64,000 bases of DNA. Source: Microbacterium sp. SSM24 (lineage in GTDB: Bacteria > Actinomycetota > Actinomycetes > Actinomycetales > Microbacteriaceae). This document shows positions 1 through 7,720 of this stretch, in pieces. The DNA lies in the NCBI RefSeq assembly GCF_025989145.1, contig NZ_JAPDNQ010000002.1, positions 682,001 to 746,000 on the forward strand, in the 5' to 3' direction. Within the stretch, counting starts at the first letter, position 1. Every line of letters starts with the position of its first letter. The translations under genes were made by a program, and so were the position numbers. Under the pieces are notes generated by a model, which had not been told where the DNA came from, did no database searches, and worked only from the letters and a program-made list of their open reading frames with translations.

Positions 1-779
1 TCGGCCGCGCGAGCCCACGGCGTCCAGTGCATGCCCGTCACCGAGATGACACTCCCCGGCGGAAGTCCGCGTCGCACCCTGTCCTCCACACCGGCGATCG
101 CGGCGACGCGCGCGGGCACGTCGAACGCGGCATCCGACCACTCCGGCTCACGCCGTGTGACCCAGTACGTCTCGGCGACGTGCGAGATCTCATCCAGCAG
201 CTGCACGGCCGAGATCCCGGCGCCGACGATGACCACCCGCATGCCGGCGAACTCGTCGCGCGAGACGTAGTCCGCGACGTGCAGCTGACGGCCGCGAAAG
301 CGCCCCTGCCCGGGATAGCGCGGCCAGAACGGGCGCGACCACGTGCCTGTGGCGTTGATGACGTGCGAGGCGGCCCAGGTCGCGGCATCCGTCTCGACGA
401 TCAGCCTCCCCGCGGGATCGTCGTCCTCGCGCCGGACCGACTTCACTCGCACCGGCCGCACCACGCCCAGGGCGAAGCGCTCTTCGTAGGCGGCGAAGTA
501 CGCGGGGAGGATGTCGCGGCTCGCGGCCGTCGGATCGGCCGGCGGCACCGGGAAGCCCGGCAGCTCGTGGATGCCGTTCACGGTTCCCATCCGGAGGGAC
601 GGCCAGCGGTGCTGCCACGCGCCGCCGGGTCGCTCCTCCGCGTCCAGCACGACGAACGTGGGAGTGTCGCCCGCCCCTCGGCTGACCGGCACGTAGCCGC
701 GCCGCTGCAGGTGGTACGCGGCGGAGAGCCCCGCCTGCCCGGCACCGATCACCACGACGTCGACGGGTACCGGCTGCAT
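1..779 (-). CDS. Flavin-containing monooxygenase-like FAD/NAD(P) oxidoreductase (3' end outside window)
   Basis: The leftward frame begins MQPVPVDVVVIGAGQAGLSA, a Rossmann FAD-binding motif (GxGxxG) at the extreme N-terminus. A second dinucleotide-binding motif (VVIVGAGISAVQ) lies near residue 175. Two such motifs are the pattern of flavin monooxygenases of the YhiQ/CzcO type, which hydroxylate small molecules or oxidise N/S atoms with NADPH. An intervening ATGTWSRPFWP stretch also fits this family. The frame is open to base 1, so the C-terminal third or so is missing. The ATG at 779 was chosen because it sits just before the FAD motif; an in-frame GTG upstream with a GAGGA sequence is possible. 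Substrate unknown. Confidence 0.85.
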   Translation of the reverse strand, partial: MQPVPVDVVVIGAGQAGLSAAYHLQRRGYVPVSRGAGDTPTFVVLDAEERPGGAWQHRWPSLRMGTVNGIHELPGFPVPPADPTAASRDILPAYFAAYEERFALGVVRPVRVKSVRREDDDPAGRLIVETDAATWAASHVINATGTWSRPFWPRYPGQGRFRGRQLHVADYVSRDEFAGMRVVIVGAGISAVQLLDEISHVAETYWVTRREPEWSDAAFDVPARVAAIAGVEDRVRRGLPPGSVISVTGMHWTPWARAA

Positions 780-844
780 GCCGGTGACAACGCCGACCCT
801 GCTGCCCCGATTCCCGTCCACCCACGACGAGTCCTCGGGCGCGG

Positions 845-1621
845 TCAGTTCAGGCTGCGCGTGGACGCGGGGATCACACCCCCGGCGTAGAGCTCGGCGG
901 CGACGTCCTGGAGGGCGGTCAGCGCGACCCGCTGCGGGAGGGGGCCGTACGAGATGCGGGCGACGCCGAGCGCCTCGTACTCCGTCGAGGTGAGCGAGCC
1001 GGGCAGACCGATGACGCTCACCTTGCGCTCGCCGATGCCGTCGACGAGCCGGCGCGTGACATCCGCGTCGAGGATGCCGGGCACGAACACGAGGCTCGCG
1101 CCCGCATCGAGGTACGCGCGGCCGCGTTCGATCGCGTCGGCGATCGACTCCTCGACGGGACGGCCGCCCGCCCGCACGAACGCGTCGGTGCGGGCGTTCA
1201 GGACGAAAGGAACTCCCTCGGCCTGACCGGCCGCGACGATCGCCTCCACCACGGCGACGGATTCCGCCAGCGGCCGCAGCCGGTCCTCGACGTTCGCGCC
1301 GACGACGCCCTTGCCGATCGCGCGGCGAATCGTCTCGCCGGCATCGCCGTGGCCGTCATCGAGGTCGGCGGTGACCGGCAGGTCGCCGACCTCCGCCACG
1401 ATGCGCCCGACCATGTCGAGCATCGTCTCGATGGGGATCTTCCCGTCGGCGTAGCCGTACGTGGCGGCGATCGAGTGGCCGGCGGTCGCGATGGCGCGCG
1501 TCTCGGGGAGGGCGGCGATCGTCCGCGCCGAGACGGCGTCCCACACGTTGACCACGCGAAGGATCTCGGGAGCGGCGTGCAGCCGCTCGAGGGACTGGGC
1601 TTTGTCGACCTGTGTGCTCAT
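845..1621 (-). CDS. Isocitrate lyase/PEP mutase superfamily protein
   Basis: A 258-residue protein with the TIM-barrel PEP mutase/isocitrate lyase signature. It has an N-terminal VVNVWDAVSA segment, a metal-binding TADLDDGHGD motif (residues 84-93), GANVED (108-113) and NARTD (142-146). The family cleaves or forms C-C or P-C bonds next to oxaloacetate or pyruvate-like substrates (2-methylisocitrate lyase, carboxy-PEP mutase). The loop Cys of true isocitrate lyases (KKCGH) is not present, so the exact reaction is open. A TAGCGT box six bases ahead of the ATG suggests a leaderless transcript. It ends 66 bases before the monooxygenase start and may be co-transcribed with it. Confidence 0.85.
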   Translation of the reverse strand: MSTQVDKAQSLERLHAAPEILRVVNVWDAVSARTIAALPETRAIATAGHSIAATYGYADGKIPIETMLDMVGRIVAEVGDLPVTADLDDGHGDAGETIRRAIGKGVVGANVEDRLRPLAESVAVVEAIVAAGQAEGVPFVLNARTDAFVRAGGRPVEESIADAIERGRAYLDAGASLVFVPGILDADVTRRLVDGIGERKVSVIGLPGSLTSTEYEALGVARISYGPLPQRVALTALQDVAAELYAGGVIPASTRSLN

Positions 1622-1627
1622 GCCCCC

Positions 1628-1633
1628 ACGCTA
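1628..1633 (-). promoter_or_regulatory. -10 box of leaderless PEP-mutase-like gene
   Basis: TAGCGT on the minus strand, followed by GGGGGC and directly by the ATG at 1621. This TANNNT-N6-start layout recurs many times in the window and predicts transcription starting at or next to the start codon. Confidence 0.5.
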
Positions 1634-1658
1634 ACGGGACCGCGTGGCCCGGGGGCCG

Positions 1659-2093
1659 TCAGTCCACGATCCCGTCCAGATACCACCAGCGGCCGCTCTG
1701 CCGGCGGAAGCGGCTCCGCTCGTGCAGCTCGCCCCGCTCGCGGCCGTGGCGCCAGCGGGCGCGGAACTCGACCACCCCGCGGGTGTCGTCCACGCCTCCG
1801 GCCTCCGCGTCGATCACCTCAAGCGCCGTCCACCGCTGAGCCGGATCGAGGTCGAGCACGTCGGGGCGCGTGCCGGGGTGCCAGGTCTCCCGGAGGTAGC
1901 GCGCGTCGCCGACGACGAAGGCCGTGTAGCGCGAGCGCATGAGGCGTTCGGCGGTGGGCGCCGGCGTTCCGCGCAGGAGCGGGGCGCAGCATCCGCCGAA
2001 TCGCTCGCCGGAGCCGCAGGGGCACGGCGCGTCGTCCGCGGGCCGGGGAAACCGCGCATCCGGCGTCTGCGCTGCGGCCGCGCCGAAGGACAC
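1659..2093 (-). CDS. YchJ-like protein with SEC-C zinc motif
   Basis: A 144-residue protein. Near its N-terminus is CPCGSGERFGGCC (residues 24-36), the SEC-C-type metal-binding motif. A YchJ-type domain follows (MRSRYTAFVVGDARYLRETW around 52-71, then WTALEVID and a Trp-rich end). YchJ/UPF0225 proteins are small NTF2-like-fold proteins of poorly known function. The GTG start at 2093 was chosen because it lies one base after the stop of the upstream zinc-finger gene (TGA-C-GTG), which implies translational coupling; longer open sequence upstream overlaps that gene. Function not known. Confidence 0.8.
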   Translation of the reverse strand: MSFGAAAAQTPDARFPRPADDAPCPCGSGERFGGCCAPLLRGTPAPTAERLMRSRYTAFVVGDARYLRETWHPGTRPDVLDLDPAQRWTALEVIDAEAGGVDDTRGVVEFRARWRHGRERGELHERSRFRRQSGRWWYLDGIVD

Positions 2094-2094
2094 G

Positions 2095-2469
2095 TCAGGC
2101 TCCCGCCCGCGCGGCGCAGTGCACGCACCGGGTCGCCGTGGGTCTCGCGACGAGGCGGGCGATCGGGATGCTGCGCCCGCAGTCCGCGCAGAGCCCGTCG
2201 TCGCCCGCTTCCCGCCGCGCGATGGCCGCATCGATCTCGGCCAGCTCGCGGGCTGCGTCTTCGCGCAGTCCCTCCAGCCGTGCCCACTCGCTCGAGAGGG
2301 TCACGCCTTCGGGGTCGTGCTCGTCGTCGGCGTTGTCTGCGCCGCGGTCGGCGCGCAGCTGCGCGATGGCGCGTTCCAGCCCCTCGGCGCGACCCTGCGA
2401 CGCGGTGCGCAGCGCGGCGAGCAGGGCATCCCGGTCATCGGGAGCGGCGGGCGTCTGCGGCAGGGACAT
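2095..2469 (-). CDS. TraR/DksA-type zinc-finger protein
   Basis: A 124-residue protein. It has a helical first two-thirds rich in Glu, Ala and Arg, and a C-terminal four-cysteine zinc finger: C94, C97 (CADCGRSIP) and C115, C118 (CVHC). This is the DksA/TraR finger arrangement. DksA-like proteins bind the RNA polymerase secondary channel and tune stringent-response promoters, but short actinobacterial members are mostly uncharacterised and the acidic coiled-coil tip of true DksA is not obvious here. First gene of a two-gene unit with the YchJ-like protein. Confidence 0.85.
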   Translation of the reverse strand: MSLPQTPAAPDDRDALLAALRTASQGRAEGLERAIAQLRADRGADNADDEHDPEGVTLSSEWARLEGLREDAARELAEIDAAIARREAGDDGLCADCGRSIPIARLVARPTATRCVHCAARAGA

Positions 2470-2553
2470 GGCCTCTCGAGCGTACGGCGTCGAGGCGGCG
2501 CAAAGGCGGGAGACAGACCACTCCCAGGTCGCAGTGGGACCCTGGATGAGTCT

Positions 2554-2583
2554 CCGCGGTCGGAAACCCCGACCGGTCCGCGG
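2554..2583 (-). terminator. Hairpin after the glycan operon
   Basis: CGGTCGG (2557-2563) pairs with CCGACCG (2569-2575) around a five-base loop, and CCG at 2554-2556 can extend the stem past a bulge. It lies 19 bases past the stop of the last gene of the leftward operon. No clear T-run follows, so terminator strength is uncertain. Confidence 0.45.
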
Positions 2584-2601
2584 ACACCGCGACGGTGACG
2601 C

Positions 2602-3927
2602 TCAGCGGGTCCCCTCCTCGTGCCTGTCCCCCAGGGCACGAGGGGCGGCCTCATCGAGTCGCCCAGAGCCGGCGGTCACGGCCCCCCACGCGATCGCCGG
2701 CTCCCTCACCGTCGCGAACCGCCGCACCCAGCGGACGGCGGCGCGCGCAGGCACCCCGACCGCGAGCGCGACGAAGCCTTGGATCGATCGATCCTGGCGC
2801 CCGAGCACCGACTTGCGCTCCCACACGTCGCGCAGCACCCCGCCCCGGCGGGCGAGCGGGGCGCGCGGCGTGAGGAGTCCGGCGGCGCGGGCGTCGATCA
2901 GCCGTGCGGCCCGCACGGTCCAGTCGTCCTCCGCCGGGTCGTGGAAGTAGTTGTCGTCGAGCCACTCCGGCTCGGGGTGCCGGAAGCGGCGGGCGACGAC
3001 GTCCGCTTCACCGGCGAGCAGCCCGGCGTCGGCGAGCACCTCGTTGATGAGCTCGGGTCCCACTCCGAACGTGTCGAGCGCGATCACGGGGATGCCGCGT
3101 CCCACGGCCTCGATCGCCGCAGTGGAACTCACGGTGACGAGCCCTTCGGCCGTCGCCAGCGCGTGCGCCATCGAGGCCGTCGACACGACGAGATTCGGCG
3201 GCAGCTCCCCGAGCGTCGCGAGCAGATCGGGGTAGCTGTCCTGCTCGGCGTGCGTCTGCTGCTCACCCGCCGCCGCTCGCAGCTTCACGACCACCCGTCG
3301 TGCGGGATCGGCGAGTGCGGCGCGGCGCAGGACCTCCGCGACCCGCAGCCGGTCGGCGCGCTCGGCCGGCACCTTCGCCTGCGCCGCGAAGACCAGGTCG
3401 GTGCCGCGCGGGCCGGCGACGACGCCGTTCCGCGCGAACGGGAGGCTCGCCAGTCCGAAGCGCTGCGGCATCCGCTTCTCCCGCGCCAGCGCGGCGAAGT
3501 CGCGGCACTCCCGGCGAGAGTGCAGCACGAACAGGTCGCACTGCGTGCGGTACGCGATCGCCTTGCGGGTCGCGGGGATCGAGATGCCCGGCAGTCCCGT
3601 CACCATCACCGGCCGCGGAGCCATGTCGGCGATCTCCCGCGCGAGCACGCGCACGAGCGGACCGCGGCCGGCGAGAAGCACGACATCGGCACCCATGCGA
3701 CGCAGTGTCGGGACGAGCTGCTCCCACGTGACCCGCGTCACCCGGTCGGCCGGCAGTCCGCTGCCCACCAGCGCCGTGGCGAGCTGCGCGTCGGAGACGA
3801 CGAGCGGCGTCTCGAGCACGAGGAGCGAGGCATCCCACTCCCCCTCCAGCGCACCCACCAGCGCCGCCGCCCACTTCACGTAGGAGTCGGTGTCGGCGAC
3901 GGCGACGATGCGCCGCGCTCGGCTCAC
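2602..3927 (-). CDS. DUF6716-type putative glycosyltransferase
   Basis: A 441-residue protein. An N-terminal half with VAVADTDSYVKW and AGRGPLVRVLAREI resembles a GT-B first Rossmann domain. A second half carries VSSTAAIEAVGRGIPVIALD (about 259-278), the Ser/Thr-rich nucleotide-sugar loop typical of GT-B transferases. I recognise it as the family annotated DUF6716 putative glycosyltransferase, found beside nonulosonic acid genes in Microbacteriaceae. Its GTG start overlaps the NeuB stop by four bases (GTGA), so it is translated as the last member of the operon. Likely role (inference): transferring the activated sugar or another residue in a surface glycan. No signal peptide is seen, consistent with a cytoplasmic transferase. 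Confidence 0.75.
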   Translation of the reverse strand: MSRARRIVAVADTDSYVKWAAALVGALEGEWDASLLVLETPLVVSDAQLATALVGSGLPADRVTRVTWEQLVPTLRRMGADVVLLAGRGPLVRVLAREIADMAPRPVMVTGLPGISIPATRKAIAYRTQCDLFVLHSRRECRDFAALAREKRMPQRFGLASLPFARNGVVAGPRGTDLVFAAQAKVPAERADRLRVAEVLRRAALADPARRVVVKLRAAAGEQQTHAEQDSYPDLLATLGELPPNLVVSTASMAHALATAEGLVTVSSTAAIEAVGRGIPVIALDTFGVGPELINEVLADAGLLAGEADVVARRFRHPEPEWLDDNYFHDPAEDDWTVRAARLIDARAAGLLTPRAPLARRGGVLRDVWERKSVLGRQDRSIQGFVALAVGVPARAAVRWVRRFATVREPAIAWGAVTAGSGRLDEAAPRALGDRHEEGTR

Positions 3928-4796
3928 GCGGGAACGCGGCGCAGCTTCGCCATCGGGGCGAGCTCGCCGGGGTAGACGCGCTTGACCCCGTCACCCAGCG
4001 CCTCCTCGATCACACGGATGTCGCGCACGAGGTGCTGCAGCCCGGTCGGCTCGAGGGAGGCGGCGTGGTCCGACCCCCACATCGTGCGGTCCAGGGTGAT
4101 GTGCCGTTCGATCGCGACGGCGCCGAGGGCGATGGCTGCGAGCGAGATCTGCAGACCGCGCTCGTGGCCCGAGTACCCGACCGGCACACCGGGATAGCGG
4201 TCGCGCAGGGCCGGGATCATGCGGAGGTTGGCCTCGGCCGGCTCCATCGGGTATGTCGAGGTGGCGTGCATGAGGAGCAGGTGCTCGGTGCCGAGCACGC
4301 CGATCGCGGCGTCGATCTGCTCGATGGTCGACATCCCGGTCGAGAGGATCACCGTCCTGCCGGTGTCGCGCAGCGCGCGGAGCAGACCGTGGTCGGTGAG
4401 CGACGCCGACGCGACCTTGTGCGCGGTGACACCGAGATCCTCCAGGAAGGCGACACTCGGCTCGTCCCACGGCGAAGCGAACCACTCCAGTCCGCGCAGC
4501 AGGGCGTGGTCGGAGATCTCGATGTACTCGTCCCTGTCGAATTCGACGCGGCGACGGTAGTCGAGGTAGGTCATCGTGCCCCACGGCGTCTCGCGCGGGA
4601 TGTCGCGCATGTGCTCGGGGGTCGCGAGCTCGGGCGTGCGCTTCTGGAACTTCACCGCGTCGGCGCCGGCATCCGCGGCGACGTCGATGAGCTGCTTCGC
4701 GAGCTCGACGTCGCCGTTGTGGTTGAGGCCGATCTCGGCGATGACGTAGGCGGGACGTCCGCCTCCGATGACACGGGAGCCGATGGTGACGGTCAT
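3924..4796 (-). CDS. neuB: NeuB-like N-acetylneuraminate/nonulosonate synthase without SAF domain
   Basis: A 290-residue TIM-barrel synthase. Motifs are AEIGLNHNGD (20-29), DAVKFQKR, STGMSTIEQ and GYSGHERG, as in NeuB/LegI/PseI, which condense PEP with a mannosamine-type aldose to give a nine-carbon acid. Family members are usually about 340-350 residues with a C-terminal antifreeze-like SAF domain. This protein stops where the SAF linker should begin (MAKLRRVPA, then stop), so the SAF domain is absent. The ATG overlaps the stop of the upstream NeuA-like gene by four bases (ATGA). The exact sugar (sialic, legionaminic or pseudaminic type) cannot be told from this sequence. Confidence 0.85.
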   Translation of the reverse strand: MTVTIGSRVIGGGRPAYVIAEIGLNHNGDVELAKQLIDVAADAGADAVKFQKRTPELATPEHMRDIPRETPWGTMTYLDYRRRVEFDRDEYIEISDHALLRGLEWFASPWDEPSVAFLEDLGVTAHKVASASLTDHGLLRALRDTGRTVILSTGMSTIEQIDAAIGVLGTEHLLLMHATSTYPMEPAEANLRMIPALRDRYPGVPVGYSGHERGLQISLAAIALGAVAIERHITLDRTMWGSDHAASLEPTGLQHLVRDIRVIEEALGDGVKRVYPGELAPMAKLRRVPA

Positions 4797-5989
4797 GCTT
4801 TCTCCTGGGGTGTGGCGAGGGGTGGAGCGGATGCCGCCGCGCGGCCCGCGAGCACGCGCTCGGCGAGGTCGCGCACGGCGCCGGCACCGCCGGGTCGGTC
4901 GAGCACCACGCGCGCGGCGGCGAGGATGAGCGGATGGGCGTCGGGAACGGCCACCGGCCATCCGACGAGCTCGAGGCAGGCGAGGTCGTTGACGTCGTTG
5001 CCGAGGTAGGCGATGCGCGACAGCGGGATGCCGCGCCCGGCCGCCCACGCGCGCAGCGCCTCGCCCTTGTCGGACTGGCCCTGCACGACGTCGACGCGCA
5101 GCTTGTCGGCGCGCGCGGTGACGACGGGGTTCACCTCGCTCGAGAGGATCAGGACGGGGATGCCGGCGGCGCGGAGCAGCGCGACCCCCATGCCGTCGGA
5201 CCGGCTCACCGTCACCGTCTCGGTGCCGTCCTGCGAGACCTGCACGGAGTCGTCGGTGTGCACGCCGTCGAAGTCGGTGACGACCGCGTCCACGATGATC
5301 GGCGCGGCGACGTCGATGAGAGGCGCCATCGCCCGCGCGATCTGCAGCTCGCCCTCGGTGTCGATCTCGATCGCCGTTCGCTCGGGGACCTCGGCGATCC
5401 CGACGCTGCCGAAGAAGCGGTGCTGCGTCGCGCGGAACCCGGCGGCGCGCAGAACGTAGAACCCGCCGGTCTCGAGGAAGTGAGGGTCGCGGTCCTGGCG
5501 CCGCGGTCGCACGTTCGCGTCATGGTTCACGGCCTCCGCCGCGCACGCCGGCGAGCGCGCCCACAGGAACCCGTAGGTCTCGACGGCCGAGAACACGCTG
5601 TCGCGACGGCGGGAGCGCACGAGCTGCACGGCGTCTTCGAGAGCCGGGACGTCGATGAACGGGGAGGTCGCCTGCAGGAACGCGACGACGCCGACGTCGA
5701 TCCTGCGCCCCTCGAGGACGTCGAGGGCGTGCAGGAGCGCGCTCTCGGAGCTCGCCGTGTCGCCCGAGAGCTCCGCCGGACGGACCACGACCTCTGCGCC
5801 CCATTCCTCGGCGACGGCGGCGATGTCGGCATCGTCGGTGGTGACGACGACCCGGTCGATCGACGGGCACCGCCGAGCGGCGTCGATCGCGCGCGCCACG
5901 AGCGGGATGCCCCCGACCCGGCGCAGGTTCTTGCGGAGGACGCCCTGGGAACCCCCTCGGGCGGGGATGATGGCGACGACTTCGCTCAT
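4793..5989 (-). CDS. neuA: CMP-nonulosonate synthetase (NeuA-like) fused to HAD phosphatase (KdsC/NeuD-phosphatase-like)
   Basis: A 398-residue two-domain protein. Residues 1-225 are a cytidylyltransferase: IIPARGGSQGVLRKN (7-21) is the CTP-binding loop, LQATSP (105-110) and TGGFY follow as in CMP-sialate synthetases. Residues 232-380 are a HAD phosphatase: TDFDGVHTD (238-246) carries the DxD nucleophile pair, SDGMG lies near 264, and GNDVNDLACL (330-339) is motif IV. The pairing suggests dephosphorylation of a 9-phosphate sugar acid and its CMP activation in one polypeptide. The ATG overlaps the upstream gene's stop by four bases, and its own stop overlaps neuB by four. A longer upstream reading frame exists but lies inside the neighbouring gene. 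Confidence 0.85.
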   Translation of the reverse strand: MSEVVAIIPARGGSQGVLRKNLRRVGGIPLVARAIDAARRCPSIDRVVVTTDDADIAAVAEEWGAEVVVRPAELSGDTASSESALLHALDVLEGRRIDVGVVAFLQATSPFIDVPALEDAVQLVRSRRRDSVFSAVETYGFLWARSPACAAEAVNHDANVRPRRQDRDPHFLETGGFYVLRAAGFRATQHRFFGSVGIAEVPERTAIEIDTEGELQIARAMAPLIDVAAPIIVDAVVTDFDGVHTDDSVQVSQDGTETVTVSRSDGMGVALLRAAGIPVLILSSEVNPVVTARADKLRVDVVQGQSDKGEALRAWAAGRGIPLSRIAYLGNDVNDLACLELVGWPVAVPDAHPLILAAARVVLDRPGGAGAVRDLAERVLAGRAAASAPPLATPQEKA

Positions 5990-6897
5990 GCTGCGGCCTC
6001 CGTCGCCGCGGCATCCCGTCCGACCCGCAGGGCGGAGCCGGTGCCGGCCAGCACGAGCGGCAGGGTCGTCGTCGTGCTGGAGGCGAGGGTTCGGATGTCG
6101 AGAGGCCCGGCGGCCCCCGCGAGCACGAGCTCGACCGGCAGCTCGGTCTGCCGGATCGTCACACCGGCGATGGCCGCCACGGCTGCGAGCTGCTCGCGCG
6201 GCTCTCGCCGGTGCGGGAGGTAGACCGCGGGGCAGGAGCCGGCGGCGTCCGTCACCCAGGCCAGGTAGTCCGACAGGGCCAGGCGGCCGTCGACGGGCAG
6301 CGCGCTGCCGAGCAGCACGCGTCGACCCAGCTCCGGGGCTGCCGGTGCCGTCGCGCGCGTCCACTCGAACCGATGCCGGCGGACCGTGAATCCGCGGTCG
6401 CTCAGCGCGTCGATGCGGTCGTCGCCGAGATCGAACGCGGTGAAGAACTCGGCCCGTCCGGCTGCGGCGCGGCGCAGCACGGTCTCGTGGGCGAACGGTG
6501 CCAGCTGCGTCGTGAGACCTCGCTCGGCGACTCCGGGCCGGGCGTACGGACGCCGTCCCAGCAGCGCATCGGCGTAGGCGATCGCATGCGCGCCGTCATC
6601 GAGGAACGTCACGCGGTGCGGCCGCAGGACGGATGCCGCCAGCCGGAACTGTCCGGAGAAGCCGTCGCCGACGAGCCAGTGGCCGTGGCGGGCGAGGAGC
6701 GAGAACGGCACGCCGAGGTAGGGCTCGAGATCGCGGAAGCGCGCTCCGCGCGCGAGCAGCGCGTCGGCGGTCGCGGACATCTGCGCGGTGAGGCGGCCGG
6801 CCACCGGCACGGTGACGCGGTGGGCCGCGGCCCACTCCGCCGCCCCGACCAGCTGGAGCGGGGATTCGACCCACGCGATCACGTCGTTCCGGGCCAT
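5986..6897 (-). CDS. Putative bacterial sialyltransferase / polysialyltransferase-like protein
   Basis: A 303-residue protein, first gene of the nonulosonic acid operon. It starts MARNDVIAWVESPLQLVGA; an ESPLQ-type opening is typical of GT52 and polysialyltransferase-like families. Two further features match the shared bacterial sialyltransferase motifs: FLDDG (98-102; D/E-D/E-G motif) and a Ser/Thr pair in SSTTTTLP near 273. YLPHRRE (226-232) may stand in for the HP motif. Together with CMP-sugar genes directly downstream, this argues for transfer of the CMP-activated sugar. The ATG at 6897 was chosen for its strong AGGAGG ribosome site; longer upstream sequence has no family similarity. Acceptor unknown. 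Confidence 0.6.
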   Translation of the reverse strand: MARNDVIAWVESPLQLVGAAEWAAAHRVTVPVAGRLTAQMSATADALLARGARFRDLEPYLGVPFSLLARHGHWLVGDGFSGQFRLAASVLRPHRVTFLDDGAHAIAYADALLGRRPYARPGVAERGLTTQLAPFAHETVLRRAAAGRAEFFTAFDLGDDRIDALSDRGFTVRRHRFEWTRATAPAAPELGRRVLLGSALPVDGRLALSDYLAWVTDAAGSCPAVYLPHRREPREQLAAVAAIAGVTIRQTELPVELVLAGAAGPLDIRTLASSTTTTLPLVLAGTGSALRVGRDAAATEAAA

Positions 6898-6901
6898 GTC
6901 A

Positions 6902-6907
6902 CCTCCT
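6902..6907 (-). promoter_or_regulatory. Strong ribosome binding site of the glycan operon
   Basis: AGGAGG on the minus strand, four bases (TGAC) ahead of the ATG at 6897. It fixes the start of the first operon gene and is one of the best Shine-Dalgarno matches in the window. Confidence 0.7.
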
Positions 6908-7067
6908 GCTGCTGCCACTGACTCCCCACGGTGGGCCGCGACGGTGAACGCGGTGCCGCACGGCGGTCGTACGGGATGCGACGGGGAGGTGAACGGCCGG
7001 TGGCACGCCGCCCGCTCCGGCCGACGCGGCCGTGGACTCGGGAGTGGCGCCACGGCGACGCGCACGG

Positions 7068-7073
7068 CAGGGT
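7068..7073 (+). promoter_or_regulatory. Candidate -10 box of leaderless RibD-like gene
   Basis: CAGGGT followed by GGGCAC and the ATG at 7080. The spacing equals that of the other leaderless starts, but the hexamer is a weaker match to TANNNT. Confidence 0.3.
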
Positions 7074-7079
7074 GGGCAC

Positions 7080-7688
7080 ATGACACGCGTCACCGCCGAC
7101 ATCGCCGTCTCCGCCGACGGGTACTCCGCCGGCCCCGACCAGAGCGAGGCGCACCCGCTCGGGGTCTTCGCCGAAGACGCCCTGCACGGCTGGATGTTCC
7201 AGCATCCCGACGAGAACCGCGCCGAACTGGACGCGATCCTCGAGGCACGCGCGTATGTGATGGGTCGCAACATGTTCGGGCCGATCCGCGGCGAATGGAC
7301 CGGGGACTGGCGCGGATGGTGGGGTCCCGAGCCGCCGTACCACGGCCCGGTGTTCGTGCTCACGAACCATCCGCGGGAGCCCCTCGAGATGGCGGGCGGC
7401 ACGACCTTCTTCTTCGTCAGCGACGGTGCCGAGTCGGCGCTGGCCCAGGCGCGTGCGGCCGCGGGCGACGGCAGCGTCTCGATCGCGGGCGGAGCGAGCA
7501 CGCTGAACCAGTTCCTCGCGGGCGGCCACATCGACGAGCTGCGGCTGCACATCGCACCCGTCACGCTCGGCCTGGGCGGACGCACCGACGTCGTGCGCCT
7601 GTTCGACGACGTTCCGCCACTGAACCTCGATCCGGTGAGCGTGCGCTCGACGCCGCACGTGACCCACATCACCTACCGACTGCGCTGA
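7080..7688 (+). CDS. Dihydrofolate reductase / RibD C-terminal domain family protein
   Basis: A 202-residue protein with the RibD C-terminal fold. An opening TADIAVSADGYSAGP resembles the substrate-loop start of these reductases. YVMGRNMFGP (about 76-85) is the GRxTxE-like segment and IAGGASTLNQFL (about 141-152) is the NADPH-binding glycine motif (GGxxxxxQ). Such stand-alone proteins are NADPH-dependent reductases of mostly unknown substrate and are probably not the housekeeping DHFR. Divergent from the glycan operon across a 182-base spacer in which I see no other gene. The first ATG was used because upstream codons give no family similarity. Confidence 0.85.
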   Translation: MTRVTADIAVSADGYSAGPDQSEAHPLGVFAEDALHGWMFQHPDENRAELDAILEARAYVMGRNMFGPIRGEWTGDWRGWWGPEPPYHGPVFVLTNHPREPLEMAGGTTFFFVSDGAESALAQARAAAGDGSVSIAGGASTLNQFLAGGHIDELRLHIAPVTLGLGGRTDVVRLFDDVPPLNLDPVSVRSTPHVTHITYRLR

Positions 7689-7720
7689 CGGGGTCGGAGG
7701 CGCGTGCCAGGATGAAGCGC

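Noticed and set aside
27..890. A 287-codon plus-strand frame over the left-edge monooxygenase
   Set aside because: The minus strand carries two dinucleotide-binding motifs in the expected spacing; the plus product is Arg/His/Asp-rich and lacks a domain.
4997..6364. Longer NeuA-like protein starting at 6364
   Set aside because: The extra 125 residues lie inside the upstream gene in another frame and are Arg/Ala/Gly-rich; the ATG at 5989 overlaps the upstream stop in the same ATGA pattern as its neighbours.
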